Counted from the first letter of the stretch, positions 7,715-17,006 are shown. The stretch is DNA of 57,180 nt from Candidatus Binatota bacterium (GCA_012960245.1 DUBO01000052.1:577-57756); one strand, 5' to 3'. Notes: generated by a model not told the origin, from the letters alone. A program made the numbers and translations.

Positions 7715-9883
7715 TCAGGGTTTGCGGATGGTCGCTTCGCCAAGCGCGCGCGACTTGAGCAGGCCGGCGTAGCCGCGCTGAGCACTCGGCCCAGCGCCCC
7801 TGGCCACCTGCTTACAGGCAACAGGGTAGCCCATGAGGGCCTCGGTCAACGTGGCCGCCCAGTCGGGGGCCTGCCCGCCGCCAGCCAGCAGGTTGTTGCG
7901 CTCAGCCGGATCAATCGCGAGATCGTAGGCCTCCAACTCCTGCCCACCACCCGTTGCCGGCTGCATGATGAGCTTGTAGCGTCCCTGCTTGACTGCGTAA
8001 GCGGGCGATTTCCAGCGCAGGCCTTTACCGCTCTCGTCCACGCGCAGCCGCCCCCTTGCTTCGCTGAACCGAGGCGACAGTGAAAAAGGCAGGCCGCTGC
8101 CCAGCGAACTGGCTAGCGACACTCCCTGTACACCCGGTGGCGCCTCGATACCCAACAGCTCAACCAGTGTGGGAGCGAGGTCGACCAGGCTCAACGAAGC
8201 GTCGTAGCGCGTGGATTTTTTTATGCCAGGGCCACTCATCATGAGCGGAACCTTCAACGATTCTTCGTAAAGATGGCTGCCCGCGCCCCTCGCACCGTGC
8301 TCGAGAAACTCCTGGCCATGATCGGAGGTGACCACCACCACCACGTTGCCGTCGAGTTTTCTCACCACCGAGTCTACGAAGGCGCCGAGCTGGTCGTCCA
8401 AGTAGCGCAGTTCGCGTTCGTAGCGCACCAGGGCGCCCTCGTCGACGCGGCTGTCGGCAAACAACTTGTCGTCCTTGAACATGCTGCCGTAGCCCCGCGG
8501 CGGAAGGTGCGGTGCATGCAGCCGATAGCTGTGCACGAACATGAAAAAGGGTTCGTCCGAGTGCGCGTTGACCCAGTTGCCCGCGGACTCGAGCGTGCCG
8601 ACCAGGCGGCCCTCGGTGTCGGCCAGGTCGTAGCCCTCGTCGGCCACGAAACTGTCGAAGCCGGCAGCCAGGGGGCTCGAGATTCCCGCGGCACCACCCT
8701 CGGTAAAAGCCACCGTGCGGTAGCCCCCACGCGACAGCAATGCAGCCAGGGTGTCGACCTGCGGCGACAGCTCTTCGTTGTTGTCGAGCACACCATGCAC
8801 CGACGGGTACAGCCCGGTAAACACGCTCATCCACGCCGATTGCGGAGTGACTGACGGGGTCGACGCGTTGTCAAAGATCGCGCCGTTGCCACCGAACCAC
8901 TCGTCCATGAAAGGCGTAGTGTCGCGCCGCGAACCGCAGCAGCCCATGCTCGTATAGCGAAATGAATCGAGCCCAACGATGACCAGGGAGGGGCGCCTGT
9001 CGCGGCCCTTCCTGGCGACCACCATCGGCGAACTCCAAACCACCGCCGGCACCACTTTAGAACCGCCACCCACAGAGCGCGACTCGAACTCTATGCTGAC
9101 CTGCCTACCGCCAAGCGACGAAACATCTACGTCGATGTCGAACCAGGCCGGCTCCAGTTGACCAGGATCGACCATGGCGCTGAAAAGTTTCACCGTCTGC
9201 AGCGCGGGCCGTCCGTCTTCGAACACCCGCGCGCGAACCGTGATGGACACCGGCGCGAGGCCCTTCCAGTCCTCGGAATCTACGCTGTATCCAAAACGCA
9301 GTTCCGAAGAGCGCGGGATACTTACCGGCAGGCTGCTGATGGTGCGCGCTCCACCGTTGGTGGCCAACTGCGCGTACAAGGCCGCCACCACCGGTCCGGG
9401 TTCACGTTCGGGAACAACAAGTGTGCTGCTCAGGCGGCCGAGCTTGCCCTCACCCGGACTGAATACATGCCTTCGCTTCCAATCGCCTTCTTCGTAGAGG
9501 AGCACCTCGGCGTCGAGCTTTTGTCCCAGCAGGGGGGCCGGCAGTTCGCCGTACACGAAAACGCGCCCACCGGCGGCTACCTGTACCGGGACCATGGACA
9601 GCAACACGCGGTCGCTGCTGGCTATCGCAAGGCGGCGTTCGCCCGCAGCCGAAACCGGCTGCCAGGGGGCAGCCCGGGGGCCGGCTTCCAGGAGGTCCTC
9701 TTGCGAAGCGTCGGGTTCTTCGATGTCGGCTTCCCGCAGGTCTGCAGCCATGTACAGCAGTAGCGGCGGTTGTGCCGCCAGGACCGAGGACGCCGACAAC
9801 AGCGTCACCACCGTCAAGAAGGCGGCCACGGCCATGAGAGAGAACGTGTGCCGGGCTACGGCAACAGGCGTAGAAGAACGCAT
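7715..9883 (-). CDS. Secreted/periplasmic sulfatase-fold (alkaline phosphatase superfamily) protein
   Basis: 722 residues with a signal peptide (VAVARHTFSLMAVAAFLTVV...SSVLA). An N-terminal region of about 290 residues, probably beta-rich, precedes the sulfatase domain that starts at LVIVGLDSFRYTSMG (metal-binding Asp) and runs through TPFMDEW, GLYPSVHGV and VVVTSDHGQEFLEHG (metal-binding Asp/His). In sulfatases the formylglycine Cys or Ser lies in CxPxR before TGLYP. The matching stretch here is ASTPSVTPQSAWMSVFTG with no Cys and no CxPxR, so a Thr or Ser nucleophile (phosphodiesterase or phosphotransferase-like) is more likely. Substrate unknown. ATG at 9883; divergent from hyuA. Confidence 0.85.
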   Translation of the reverse strand: MRSSTPVAVARHTFSLMAVAAFLTVVTLLSASSVLAAQPPLLLYMAADLREADIEEPDASQEDLLEAGPRAAPWQPVSAAGERRLAIASSDRVLLSMVPVQVAAGGRVFVYGELPAPLLGQKLDAEVLLYEEGDWKRRHVFSPGEGKLGRLSSTLVVPEREPGPVVAALYAQLATNGGARTISSLPVSIPRSSELRFGYSVDSEDWKGLAPVSITVRARVFEDGRPALQTVKLFSAMVDPGQLEPAWFDIDVDVSSLGGRQVSIEFESRSVGGGSKVVPAVVWSSPMVVARKGRDRRPSLVIVGLDSFRYTSMGCCGSRRDTTPFMDEWFGGNGAIFDNASTPSVTPQSAWMSVFTGLYPSVHGVLDNNEELSPQVDTLAALLSRGGYRTVAFTEGGAAGISSPLAAGFDSFVADEGYDLADTEGRLVGTLESAGNWVNAHSDEPFFMFVHSYRLHAPHLPPRGYGSMFKDDKLFADSRVDEGALVRYERELRYLDDQLGAFVDSVVRKLDGNVVVVVTSDHGQEFLEHGARGAGSHLYEESLKVPLMMSGPGIKKSTRYDASLSLVDLAPTLVELLGIEAPPGVQGVSLASSLGSGLPFSLSPRFSEARGRLRVDESGKGLRWKSPAYAVKQGRYKLIMQPATGGGQELEAYDLAIDPAERNNLLAGGGQAPDWAATLTEALMGYPVACKQVARGAGPSAQRGYAGLLKSRALGEATIRKP

Positions 9884-10036
9884 CGCCCTTCATTCTTACC
9901 CCACCCGGCTACGCCCGCAAGAGCGCGACCGGGCGGAGTTGTTAAAGCCGGGCGGCAACGGCTATTGACTGCCGCTGACGGCAACTCGTGGGACGGGCAG
10001 CGCCTTGCGCCACGGGCCCGCGGTAGAATCGAACGC

Positions 10037-12031
10037 GTGCAGAGCAATGCTCAAGGCAGACTCGAGGTAGGCGTAGACACCGGTGGGACTTTCACCGACG
10101 TGGTCTACCGCCGTTCGGACGGTAGCAGCGGTTGGTGCAAGCTGTTGTCCACGCCCGACGATCCCGGCCGCGCGGTACTCGACGCCTTGGCGCGCCTGTT
10201 CGACGGAACTCCCCCCGACCGCCTGGGCTACGGCACCACCGTAGCCACCAACGCTATGTTGCAGCGGCAAGGCGCGCGCACCGCACTGGTCACCACCGCG
10301 GGTTTCGAAGACCTGCTCGAAATCGGCAGGCAGGCCCGCCCCGAACTCTACCGGCTGGAGCCGCGACGCGAGCAACCCCTGCTGGCAGGAAACATGAGCT
10401 TCGGCCTGGCCGAACGAAGCGCGGCCGACGGCAAAGCCCTGCTGCGCCCCGACAAGGGAGCTCTCGACCAACTGGCCAGCAAGCTGCGACGAGCGCGGGT
10501 CGAATCGATAGCCGTGTGCCTGCTGCACTCCCACGTCAACCCGGCCCACGAAAAAGCCGTGGGTGAGGCCCTGCGCCAACTCGGCGTACCGGTGACCCTT
10601 TCGCAACAGCTCTCGCCCGAACCCGGAGAGTACGAGCGCGCCTCGACCGCGGTGGCCAACGCCTTCGTGCGCCCGCGGGTGGAACGGCACCTCGAAGATC
10701 TCGCGCTGAAGTGCGGAACTACCGATTTCCGCGTCATGCAATCCTCGGGTGGCTGCCTGGGCGTAAAGACGGTGAGCCGCGAGCCGGTTCGCAGCATGCT
10801 CTCGGGGCCAGCGGGCGGAGTCGCGGCGGCCTTCGAGGTCATGCGCGCAGTTGACCTTGAGCAAGCCGTGACGCTCGACATGGGGGGCACCTCCACCGAC
10901 GTCACGCTGATCAACGGGTCTATCCCTCTCACCAACACCACCGTTATCGGTGGCATCCCGCTGCGCTGCCCGGCCGTGGACATTCACACGGTGGGCGCCG
11001 GCGGCGGTTCGATAGCGTCGGTCGATGCCGGCGGCGCGCTCAAGGTAGGACCGGCGAGCGCGGGTGCCACGCCCGGCCCCGCCTGTTACGGGCGAGGAAG
11101 CGAACCCACGGTAACCGACGCCAACGCGTTGCTCGGACGACTCGCCGGCGGCGGACTGCTCGGCGGTGAAATGCCTGTCGATCTTGCGCGGGCACGCCGG
11201 GTGATGACCCGACTGGGCAAGCGCATGGGCAGCCTGTCGGCCGAACGTGCCGCCGAGGGCGTGCTCCGGATAGTGGAGGCCAACATGGAGAGGGCAATTC
11301 GCCGCATAACCATAGAGCGTGGCCAGGACCCGCGCGGCGCGACCCTGCTGGGCTTCGGCGGTGCGGCGGGCCTGCACGCCTGCGCGGTGGCCGATTCGCT
11401 GCAGATGGTCAGCGTGCTGCTCCCCTGCAACCCCGGCCTGCTTTCGGCAGGGGGAGTGCTGGAGGGCAGCTTCAGCCGCGACCTGAGGGCCGCGCTGTCA
11501 CTGCAGGACCCCAACATCGGCGAGCTCAGGCAACGCTGCCTCGCGCTCGAAAAACAGGCCTGTGCCGAGCTGCTGCAACAAGGCTGCCGGCCGGGTCAGA
11601 TACGGCTGAGCCGAAGCGTGGGGCTGCGCTACCTCGGCCAATCAAGCGAAATCGAAGTGCCGCTGAAGCCAGGCTTCCGCGCCGCTTTTGACCGCGAGCA
11701 CCACAGGCTGTTTCACCACCACGACGAATCGCGGCCGGTGGAGGCCTGCGCGCTGCACGTAACCGCAACCGAAGCCCGCCGCCGCAGGCGCAGGACCGTG
11801 GCCACGGTTGGCCGTAGCAGGACCCCGACGCCCGCGCATAACGTGAGCGTGTATCTCGATGGCAGAAAACGAAGGCTGCCGTTGTACCGTCGCGACGACC
11901 TCGTGATGGGGGACCGTTTCGTGGGGCCAGCCTTGGTGACCGAGTACAGTTCTACCTCGCTGATTGCTACCGGTTGGACCGCCCGCGTGGACGCCGAGTC
12001 TAACCTGCGGCTGGAGAAAGACGGTGGCTGA
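10037..12031 (+). CDS. hyuA: Hydantoinase/oxoprolinase subunit A (HyuA-type ATP-dependent amidohydrolase)
   Basis: About 664 residues from GTG 10037. The actin-like ATP-binding N-domain opens with LEVGVDTGGTFTDVVYR (phosphate-1 loop), and the second domain begins at TLDMGGTSTDVTLINGS. GGGSIASVD and GPASAGATPGPACYGRG are further family blocks. Together with HyuB it forms enzymes that open cyclic amides (hydantoin, 5-oxoproline) using ATP; related pairs are acetophenone and acetone carboxylases. The substrate cannot be told from sequence. It overlaps hyuB by 8 bases. The frame is open upstream to 9770, but that part lies over the divergent sulfatase start and is not family-like. Confidence 0.9.
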   Translation: MQSNAQGRLEVGVDTGGTFTDVVYRRSDGSSGWCKLLSTPDDPGRAVLDALARLFDGTPPDRLGYGTTVATNAMLQRQGARTALVTTAGFEDLLEIGRQARPELYRLEPRREQPLLAGNMSFGLAERSAADGKALLRPDKGALDQLASKLRRARVESIAVCLLHSHVNPAHEKAVGEALRQLGVPVTLSQQLSPEPGEYERASTAVANAFVRPRVERHLEDLALKCGTTDFRVMQSSGGCLGVKTVSREPVRSMLSGPAGGVAAAFEVMRAVDLEQAVTLDMGGTSTDVTLINGSIPLTNTTVIGGIPLRCPAVDIHTVGAGGGSIASVDAGGALKVGPASAGATPGPACYGRGSEPTVTDANALLGRLAGGGLLGGEMPVDLARARRVMTRLGKRMGSLSAERAAEGVLRIVEANMERAIRRITIERGQDPRGATLLGFGGAAGLHACAVADSLQMVSVLLPCNPGLLSAGGVLEGSFSRDLRAALSLQDPNIGELRQRCLALEKQACAELLQQGCRPGQIRLSRSVGLRYLGQSSEIEVPLKPGFRAAFDREHHRLFHHHDESRPVEACALHVTATEARRRRRRTVATVGRSRTPTPAHNVSVYLDGRKRRLPLYRRDDLVMGDRFVGPALVTEYSSTSLIATGWTARVDAESNLRLEKDGG

Positions 12032-13670
12032 ACGCTTCGATCCAGTCGAGCTCGAGCTCTTCAGCAACCGCCTGGTCGCGGTGGCCGAAGAAATGGGCAC
12101 CGTGCTCTGCCAGGCCGGCTTCTCGCCCAACATCAAGGAGCGTCGCGATTTTTCCTGCGCGATTTTTGACGCGGCTGGCGGCATGGTGTCGCACGCTGCG
12201 CACATACCGGTGCACCTCGGCTCGACACCCTTGTCGGTCAAGGCAGCCATCGAGGCCATGACGGCTGACAGCGGAGACGTTCTCGCCGGCGACATCATGC
12301 TGCTCAACGACCCCTACTCGGGCGGTACCCACCTGCCCGACCTCACCGTGGTGGCACCGGTCTTCCTAGCCGGCCACGACAAGTCGAGCAGGGCCGGGCG
12401 CACTCGCCGACCCTTTGCCTGGCTGGCGGCCCGCGCCCATCACGCCGACGTGGGAGGCCACGCACCCGGTTCGATGGCGCTGTGCACCGACATCCACCAG
12501 GAGGGATTCCGCATGCCGCCGGTTCACCTCTACCGGGGTGGCCGCGTGGTACGCGAAACGATGGAGCTGTTCCTGGCCAACACCCGCGTGCCCGCCGAGA
12601 GGATGGGCGACCTCGACGCCCAGGTCGCGGCCCTGCGCAGCGGCGATCAGCGTCTGTCCGAACTGGCGGCTCGCTTCGGCCCTGGGCGTATCACGCGCGC
12701 CATGAAGGAGCTCCAGGATTACTCGCAGCGCCTGGTCGAAGCCATGATCAAGGAGCTGCCCACCGGCGAGTTTAACGCCCGCGACTCCCTCGATAACGAT
12801 GGTATTGACCCGGAGCCACTGCGACTTTCGGTCACGCTACGGCGGCGGGGCAAACGCCTGGAGATCGACCTGCGAGGCTGCGCCCCTCAATGCCGGGGCC
12901 CGCTCAACGCCAACCTCGCGGTGACCACGTCGGCGGTCTTTTATGTCGTGGCGTGCCTCGCCGGCAGCCGGGTACCGGCAAACCGCGGCATGATGGAGCC
13001 CGTAGACATACTCACGACGCCGGGCACGCTCGTCGACTGCCGCTTTCCGGCAGCCGTGGCCGGAGGCAACGTCGAAACCTCGCAGCGTATAGTAGACCTG
13101 TTGCTGCGGGCCCTGGCCCGAGCACTGCCCGGTCGTGTACCGGCGGCGAGCTCGGGCACGATGAACAACCTGACGCTCGGAGGTTGGGACGTGCACCGTG
13201 ATCGCCACTTTGCCTACTACGAAACGGTGGCGGGTGGAGCCGGCGCCGGACCGTCGGGTCCGGGCTGCCACGCCCTGCACACCCACATGACCAACACGCT
13301 CAACACGCCCGTGGAATTGCTCGAATCCTATTACCCCCTGAGAGTGATCCGCTACGGGCTGCGAAGGCGCTCGGGCGGGGCCGGAAAGCACCGCGGGGGT
13401 GACGGAATAGATCGAGAAATAGAGGTCCTGGTGCCAGCCACACTGACACTGCTGGCCGACCGGCGGCAAGAGGGGCCCTGGGGACTGGCGGGCGGAAAGC
13501 CCGGTCTACCGGGCCGCGATACGGTGAGCAGCTGCGGCCGAACGAAAGCCATCGCCTCGAAAACCGAGCTGCAACTGGCCGCCGGCGACCGAGTTCGCGT
13601 GCAGACCCCCGGCGGCGGTGGCTGGGGGCGGGTGAGACGGAAGGTAGCAGGCAAAAAGAAGCGGGGCTGA
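12024..13670 (+). CDS. hyuB: Hydantoinase/oxoprolinase subunit B (HyuB-type)
   Basis: About 548 residues. The start is GTG 12024, preceded by GGAG at about 12012, and the N-terminus FDPVELELFSNRLVAVAEEM is the usual one for this family. Other blocks: IKERRDFSCAIFD, HIPVHLGS, LLNDPYSGGTHLPDL, ARAHHADVGGHAPGSM and GGAGAGPSGPG. It is the catalytic partner of HyuA. The C-terminus ends in the typical TPGGGGWG turn followed by a basic tail. Genes upstream and downstream do not identify the pathway; the opposite-strand phasin-like gene ends 50 bases beyond. An inverted repeat covers its stop codon. Confidence 0.92.
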   Translation: MAERFDPVELELFSNRLVAVAEEMGTVLCQAGFSPNIKERRDFSCAIFDAAGGMVSHAAHIPVHLGSTPLSVKAAIEAMTADSGDVLAGDIMLLNDPYSGGTHLPDLTVVAPVFLAGHDKSSRAGRTRRPFAWLAARAHHADVGGHAPGSMALCTDIHQEGFRMPPVHLYRGGRVVRETMELFLANTRVPAERMGDLDAQVAALRSGDQRLSELAARFGPGRITRAMKELQDYSQRLVEAMIKELPTGEFNARDSLDNDGIDPEPLRLSVTLRRRGKRLEIDLRGCAPQCRGPLNANLAVTTSAVFYVVACLAGSRVPANRGMMEPVDILTTPGTLVDCRFPAAVAGGNVETSQRIVDLLLRALARALPGRVPAASSGTMNNLTLGGWDVHRDRHFAYYETVAGGAGAGPSGPGCHALHTHMTNTLNTPVELLESYYPLRVIRYGLRRRSGGAGKHRGGDGIDREIEVLVPATLTLLADRRQEGPWGLAGGKPGLPGRDTVSSCGRTKAIASKTELQLAAGDRVRVQTPGGGGWGRVRRKVAGKKKRG

Positions 13671-13706
13671 CCGAATCGGTTTCCCGATCTCGCTCAACCC
13701 CGCTTT
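13659..13706. terminator. Inverted repeat between convergent hyuB and phasin-like genes
   Basis: AAGCGGGG at 13659-13666 pairs with CCCCGCTT at 13698-13705, with T-rich and A-rich flanks on both sides (AAAAAG before, CTTTA after). It spans the hyuB stop and can work for both directions. The loop is long (about 31 bases), so it may act as a weaker bidirectional terminator. Confidence 0.5.
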
Positions 13707-13720
13707 ACGGATTTCCCAGG

Positions 13721-14206
13721 TCAGGCCGCTGCTTTACGGCGTGACCCCTTCTCGAGGGTGTCGATCCTGCGCTCAATGGCGGTGAGCCTGCGCTTGACCG
13801 AATCAACATCGCCGCGCACAGGCAGCTTGAGCCACTTGGCCAGCCGCGTGGCCAGCTTACCGGCTTCCTTCTGGGCGCTGGAAGTCAGCTCGCGGCGACG
13901 GCCGTTGGTCTGCTTGCGCAGCCCGGTGACCCTCTTGTCGAGCTCGGTCCTGGCGTCGGCCAGGCGCTCTTCGATCTGCTCACGCAGTTCGTCGACGCGA
14001 CCGTTGAGGTCCTCGCGAACTTCGCCGATACTGTCAACCATCTTGTCGACCACCTTGTCGACCTGGCCCTGCTGTTGCTCAGGGAGCATGGACACCGCGC
14101 GACGTCCGAAACGCTCCGCGGCCCCTTCGACCTCGCCACGAACCCTGTCCACGGTATTGGTTACGTTACCGAAAAGCGGTGTAGGTTGCTTCTTTGCTTT
14201 TGTCAT
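13721..14206 (-). CDS. Phasin-like coiled-coil protein (PHA granule-associated type)
   Basis: 161 residues, nearly all helical and highly charged (KVVDKMVDSIGEVREDLNGR, ELREQIEERLADARTELDKR), followed by WLKLPVRGDVDSVKRRLTAI and a Lys/Arg/Ala tail. The tail with LxLPxRxDVxxxxxRLxAIExRI is the signature of phasin/PhaF-like proteins that coat polyhydroxyalkanoate granules or bind DNA. No PHA synthase is in the window. A -35/-10 pair lies upstream (14380-14407 on this strand), giving a leader of about 170 bases. Confidence 0.6.
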   Translation of the reverse strand: MTKAKKQPTPLFGNVTNTVDRVRGEVEGAAERFGRRAVSMLPEQQQGQVDKVVDKMVDSIGEVREDLNGRVDELREQIEERLADARTELDKRVTGLRKQTNGRRRELTSSAQKEAGKLATRLAKWLKLPVRGDVDSVKRRLTAIERRIDTLEKGSRRKAAA

Positions 14207-14379
14207 TTTTTATTCCCTCTTGTCGTACCGCGTCATCCGGCCCCATCTTTGCCCCCCCAACAGGGGGAGCGCCAAACGGGAACCCGCCCAAGGAACACAG
14301 GTTTAAGTTTGTACCCAAACCCGTGCCGTATCCATGTGCGGACAGCCTAAAAGCTGGCCGTAACGCTTAGCTGTGCACT

Positions 14380-14407
14380 ACTTTACTCACTGCGTCATAA
14401 AAGTCAA
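14380..14407 (-). promoter_or_regulatory. Sigma70-type promoter for the phasin-like gene
   Basis: On the minus strand TTGACT (14407-14402) is followed after 16 bases by TAAAGT (14385-14380). It faces the phasin-like gene and lies in the 232-base gap behind fmdB-type gene 14439-14795. Inferred from consensus match only. Confidence 0.45.
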
Positions 14408-14438
14408 GGCCGTGGGCCGGGCTTTGACGCAATGCAGC

Positions 14439-14795
14439 TTATTTTGTGGGTTTTTTCGCCGAAGTTTTGCTCGAGCTCTTGCCCGACCCCTTGCTTGAGC
14501 CGCTGGCCGGGCTGCTGTCGGAACCGCTGCTGGACGAAGAGTCAGACGACGAACCGGCCGATGAGCTGGCCGGCGAAGCAGCGCTCTTGTCCTTGGATGA
14601 ATCGTCCCCGGAGCCTTTCTGGTAGCCCTCCGAGTACCAGCCGCCGCCCTTGAGCTGAAACGACGACGACGAAATCAGCCGCTTCACCTTGCGCCGGCAA
14701 CCCTTGGTGGCGCAGCGCGACAGGGGATCGTCGGACATGGACTGGGGGTGTTCAAAAACCCCGCAGACGGGGCACTCGTATTCGTAGATTGGCAC
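14439..14795 (-). CDS. FmdB-family zinc-ribbon regulatory protein with long Ser/Lys tail
   Basis: 118 residues. The N-terminus MPIYEYECPVCGVFEHPQSM is the FmdB/CxxC_CxxC_SSSS signature, with a second Cys pair (RCATKGCRRKVKRLI). The SSSSFQLKGGGWYSEGY block is typical of the family. It is followed by about 60 residues of low-complexity Ser, Asp, Gly and Lys, unusually long. FmdB proteins are small, of uncertain role (first seen near formamidase and methanol genes). ATG start at 14795. Upstream is proC on the same strand with a 51-base gap. Confidence 0.9.
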   Translation of the reverse strand: MPIYEYECPVCGVFEHPQSMSDDPLSRCATKGCRRKVKRLISSSSFQLKGGGWYSEGYQKGSGDDSSKDKSAASPASSSAGSSSDSSSSSGSDSSPASGSSKGSGKSSSKTSAKKPTK

Positions 14796-14846
14796 CTTGG
14801 TTACGCTTCCGTTGTTTTTTGTTTCCCTTGTGGGAACAGAACGAAA

Positions 14847-15695
14847 CTAGGAACGGCGGCCAGTCTTGTCAACGGCGAGTTCCCTCGACCGCCTCGTGGC
14901 TGCCTTCACGGCCGAAGCCACGGTCTGGCTGAAACCCCCGCTGGCAAGAGCGGCAAGGCCGGCCAGCGTGGTGCCGCCCGGCGACGAAACCGCCTTGCGC
15001 AACTCAACGGGCCCCTGCCCGCTCTCAAGCAACATCCTGGCGGCGCCAGCCAGGGTGTGACAGGCGAGGTGCAAAGCGGTTTCCTGGTCGAGCCCGGCCG
15101 CTTTGCCACCGCGGGCCAGCGCCTCGGCAAACAGGTAAACATAGGCTGGGCCACTACCGCTCAAGCCAGTGACCGCGTCCATCAGCTTCTCTTCTTCAAC
15201 CACGAGCACTTCGCCAACGGCTTCGAACATGATCCTGGCCACCGCGAGGTCTTTTCTCCGCGCAGTCGCCCCCGCGCAAAGCACCGACATGCCGCTACCC
15301 AGCAGGCAGGGGGTGTTGGGCATGACCCGAATAGCGCGCACACCGGGCCCCAGGGCCTTCTCCATGCGCGACAGGCGTACACCGGCCGCGATAGAAATAA
15401 CCAGCTTGCCGCGCCCGAGCAACGGCGACAGGCCCGACAGAACCTCTTCCATGACCTGCGGTTTTACCGCCAGCACCACCGTTTGGGCGGCCTCGGCCAG
15501 CTGCGCGAGATCAGCCGTAACCCTGACTCCGAAGCGCCGCTTGAGCACGCGGCGGCGAGCCGCCAGGGGCTCGCAGACGACTATTGACTCTGGAGAAACA
15601 CCGCCGTCATCTCCCGGCTCCAGCAAGCCCTTGAGCAACGCGGCAGCCATGTTGCCACCACCAACGAAACCGACAACCGGCGCCTGCTTGCTCAC
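14847..15695 (-). CDS. proC: Pyrroline-5-carboxylate reductase
   Basis: 282 residues. Last step of proline synthesis: NAD(P)H reduction of pyrroline-5-carboxylate. The Rossmann start GFVGGGNMAAALLKGLL is clear, followed by VVLAVKPQVMEEVL, RVMPNTPCLLGSGM, and the C-terminal TGLSGSGPAYVYLFAEAL and VSSPGGTT motifs of the proC family. It overlaps the stop of yggS by 4 bases (15692-15695) and sits in the maf-yggS-proC unit, a conserved arrangement in many bacteria. Confidence 0.96.
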   Translation of the reverse strand: MSKQAPVVGFVGGGNMAAALLKGLLEPGDDGGVSPESIVVCEPLAARRRVLKRRFGVRVTADLAQLAEAAQTVVLAVKPQVMEEVLSGLSPLLGRGKLVISIAAGVRLSRMEKALGPGVRAIRVMPNTPCLLGSGMSVLCAGATARRKDLAVARIMFEAVGEVLVVEEEKLMDAVTGLSGSGPAYVYLFAEALARGGKAAGLDQETALHLACHTLAGAARMLLESGQGPVELRKAVSSPGGTTLAGLAALASGGFSQTVASAVKAATRRSRELAVDKTGRRS

Positions 15696-16393
15696 GACTC
15701 GCCCCCTTCACGTTGCCCGAACACAGCCCTGCCTATCCTTACCATCGTTGAACCCTCCATGATCGCATCCTCGTAGTCAGCCGACATGCCGGCCGATATC
15801 TCAACCATCGCTGCCCGCGGCAGCTCGAGCCCCCGCAGTCTTTCCTGCAGTAATCGCAGCCGTTCAAACTGTGGGCGAGCCTCCTGCCCCGGGTCGGCCA
15901 CACCGGTAAGGCCTTCGATGCTCAGCCCGGGCATGTCGGCCAACTGCCTCAAGAGCTGCTCGGCCTGGGCCTCTTCTACGCCGGCCCGCCCCTGGTCGCC
16001 GCCAAGTTTGATCTGCATCAACAAGCGGCAAGGCGCGGCCGCTTCTCCCAGTGCGACAACAGCGCGTGACAAGGCCCGGCCGGCCGAAGCCGAGTCGATA
16101 CCGTGCAGCAGGTAAAAAGCGTCGGCTGCCCGCTTGGCCTTGTTCGACTGCAAGCGTCCCACGAGATGCCAGCGAACGTCTTCGAGGCCTGCGATCTGCA
16201 TACGTGGCAGGGCCTTCTGCAGGTAGTTCTCACCTAGGTCGAGCTGCCCCGCCCTGGCCGCCTCCAGCAGGGCTTCGTCGGGCTGGTTCTTGGTGACGAC
16301 CACCAGGCGCGGCGGGCGGGCGGCACGGCCGGCACGGGCAGCCGCCGCGGCCAGACGCTCCCTGACCTCGGCGAGATTATCGGCTACCGCCAC
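15692..16393 (-). CDS. YggS/PLPBP family pyridoxal phosphate homeostasis protein
   Basis: About 233 residues. Binds PLP without known catalytic activity and influences vitamin B6 and amino acid balance. The PLP lysine lies in LVVVTKNQPDEALLEAARAG; LGENYLQKA, WHLVGRLQSNKAK and the C-terminal MSADYEDAIMEGSTMVRIG and FGQR are family motifs. The start GTG 16393 is fixed by a very strong Shine-Dalgarno, AAGGAGG, about 8 bases upstream; longer starts upstream lie inside maf. It overlaps maf by 17 bases and proC by 4 bases. Confidence 0.95.
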   Translation of the reverse strand: MAVADNLAEVRERLAAAAARAGRAARPPRLVVVTKNQPDEALLEAARAGQLDLGENYLQKALPRMQIAGLEDVRWHLVGRLQSNKAKRAADAFYLLHGIDSASAGRALSRAVVALGEAAAPCRLLMQIKLGGDQGRAGVEEAQAEQLLRQLADMPGLSIEGLTGVADPGQEARPQFERLRLLQERLRGLELPRAAMVEISAGMSADYEDAIMEGSTMVRIGRAVFGQREGGES

Positions 16394-17006
16394 CGTCTCC
16401 CCCTCCTTGCTGCAGCGGCCGAACTCCCCGGCGCGCGAGCGGGGCCTCGAGCTGCGCCACGGGCAGGCCGATGACGTTGTCCACACAGCCCGCTACCGCA
16501 GCCACCAGCGAGCGTCCCAGCCCCTGCACCGCGTACCCACCAGCCTTGTCGTCGCTTTCGCCCATTGCTACGTAGCGCTCGGCCTCCAATCTCGAAAACT
16601 CCCTCATGCGCACCACCGAGCGCGTAAACCCGCAGGCGGGGGGCGCCAGGCCCGTACCGCCGCCGGCCGCCAGCAGTGCCCAGCCGGTGTAGACCAAGTG
16701 GTTGCGCCCCGCGAGCATGAGCAGGTAGTCAACCGCCTGGGCGCGGTCGATGGGTTTTCCCATCATCATTTTCTCGACCACCACCGTGGTGTCGGCGCCG
16801 AGGACTACTTCGCCCGCGTGGCGCCGACTCACTACCGCATCGGCCTTCTCCAGGGCCAGGCGGATAGTGGCGTGCAACGCTGACTCGCCCAGGCACTGAA
16901 GTTCTTCGACCCCGGCTACGTCAATATCGAAACTGTAACCCTCTCGATCGAGAATCTCGCGCCGCCTTGGCGAGGCAGACGCCAATACGAGGCGGCCGGT
17001 ATTCAT
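16377..17006 (-). CDS. maf: Maf-like nucleoside triphosphate pyrophosphatase
   Basis: 209 residues. House-cleaning pyrophosphatase acting on non-canonical or UTP/dTTP nucleotides. The N-terminal LVLASASPRRREIL is the Maf signature, with VLGADTTVVVE, GKP, and KAGGYAVQG (the SDKAGGYAIQG motif) all in place. The C-terminus carries an unusual Gly-rich tail (QQGGGDGGGSR). It is divergent from the Slt70-like gene with a 47-base gap. It leads the maf-yggS-proC unit. Confidence 0.95.
   Translation of the reverse strand: MNTGRLVLASASPRRREILDREGYSFDIDVAGVEELQCLGESALHATIRLALEKADAVVSRRHAGEVVLGADTTVVVEKMMMGKPIDRAQAVDYLLMLAGRNHLVYTGWALLAAGGGTGLAPPACGFTRSVVRMREFSRLEAERYVAMGESDDKAGGYAVQGLGRSLVAAVAGCVDNVIGLPVAQLEAPLARRGVRPLQQGGGDGGGSR

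Noticed and set aside
9962-11377. Long open frame opposite hyuA
   Set aside because: Antisense of the HyuA domain, no family motif, no ribosome site; a product of high GC content.
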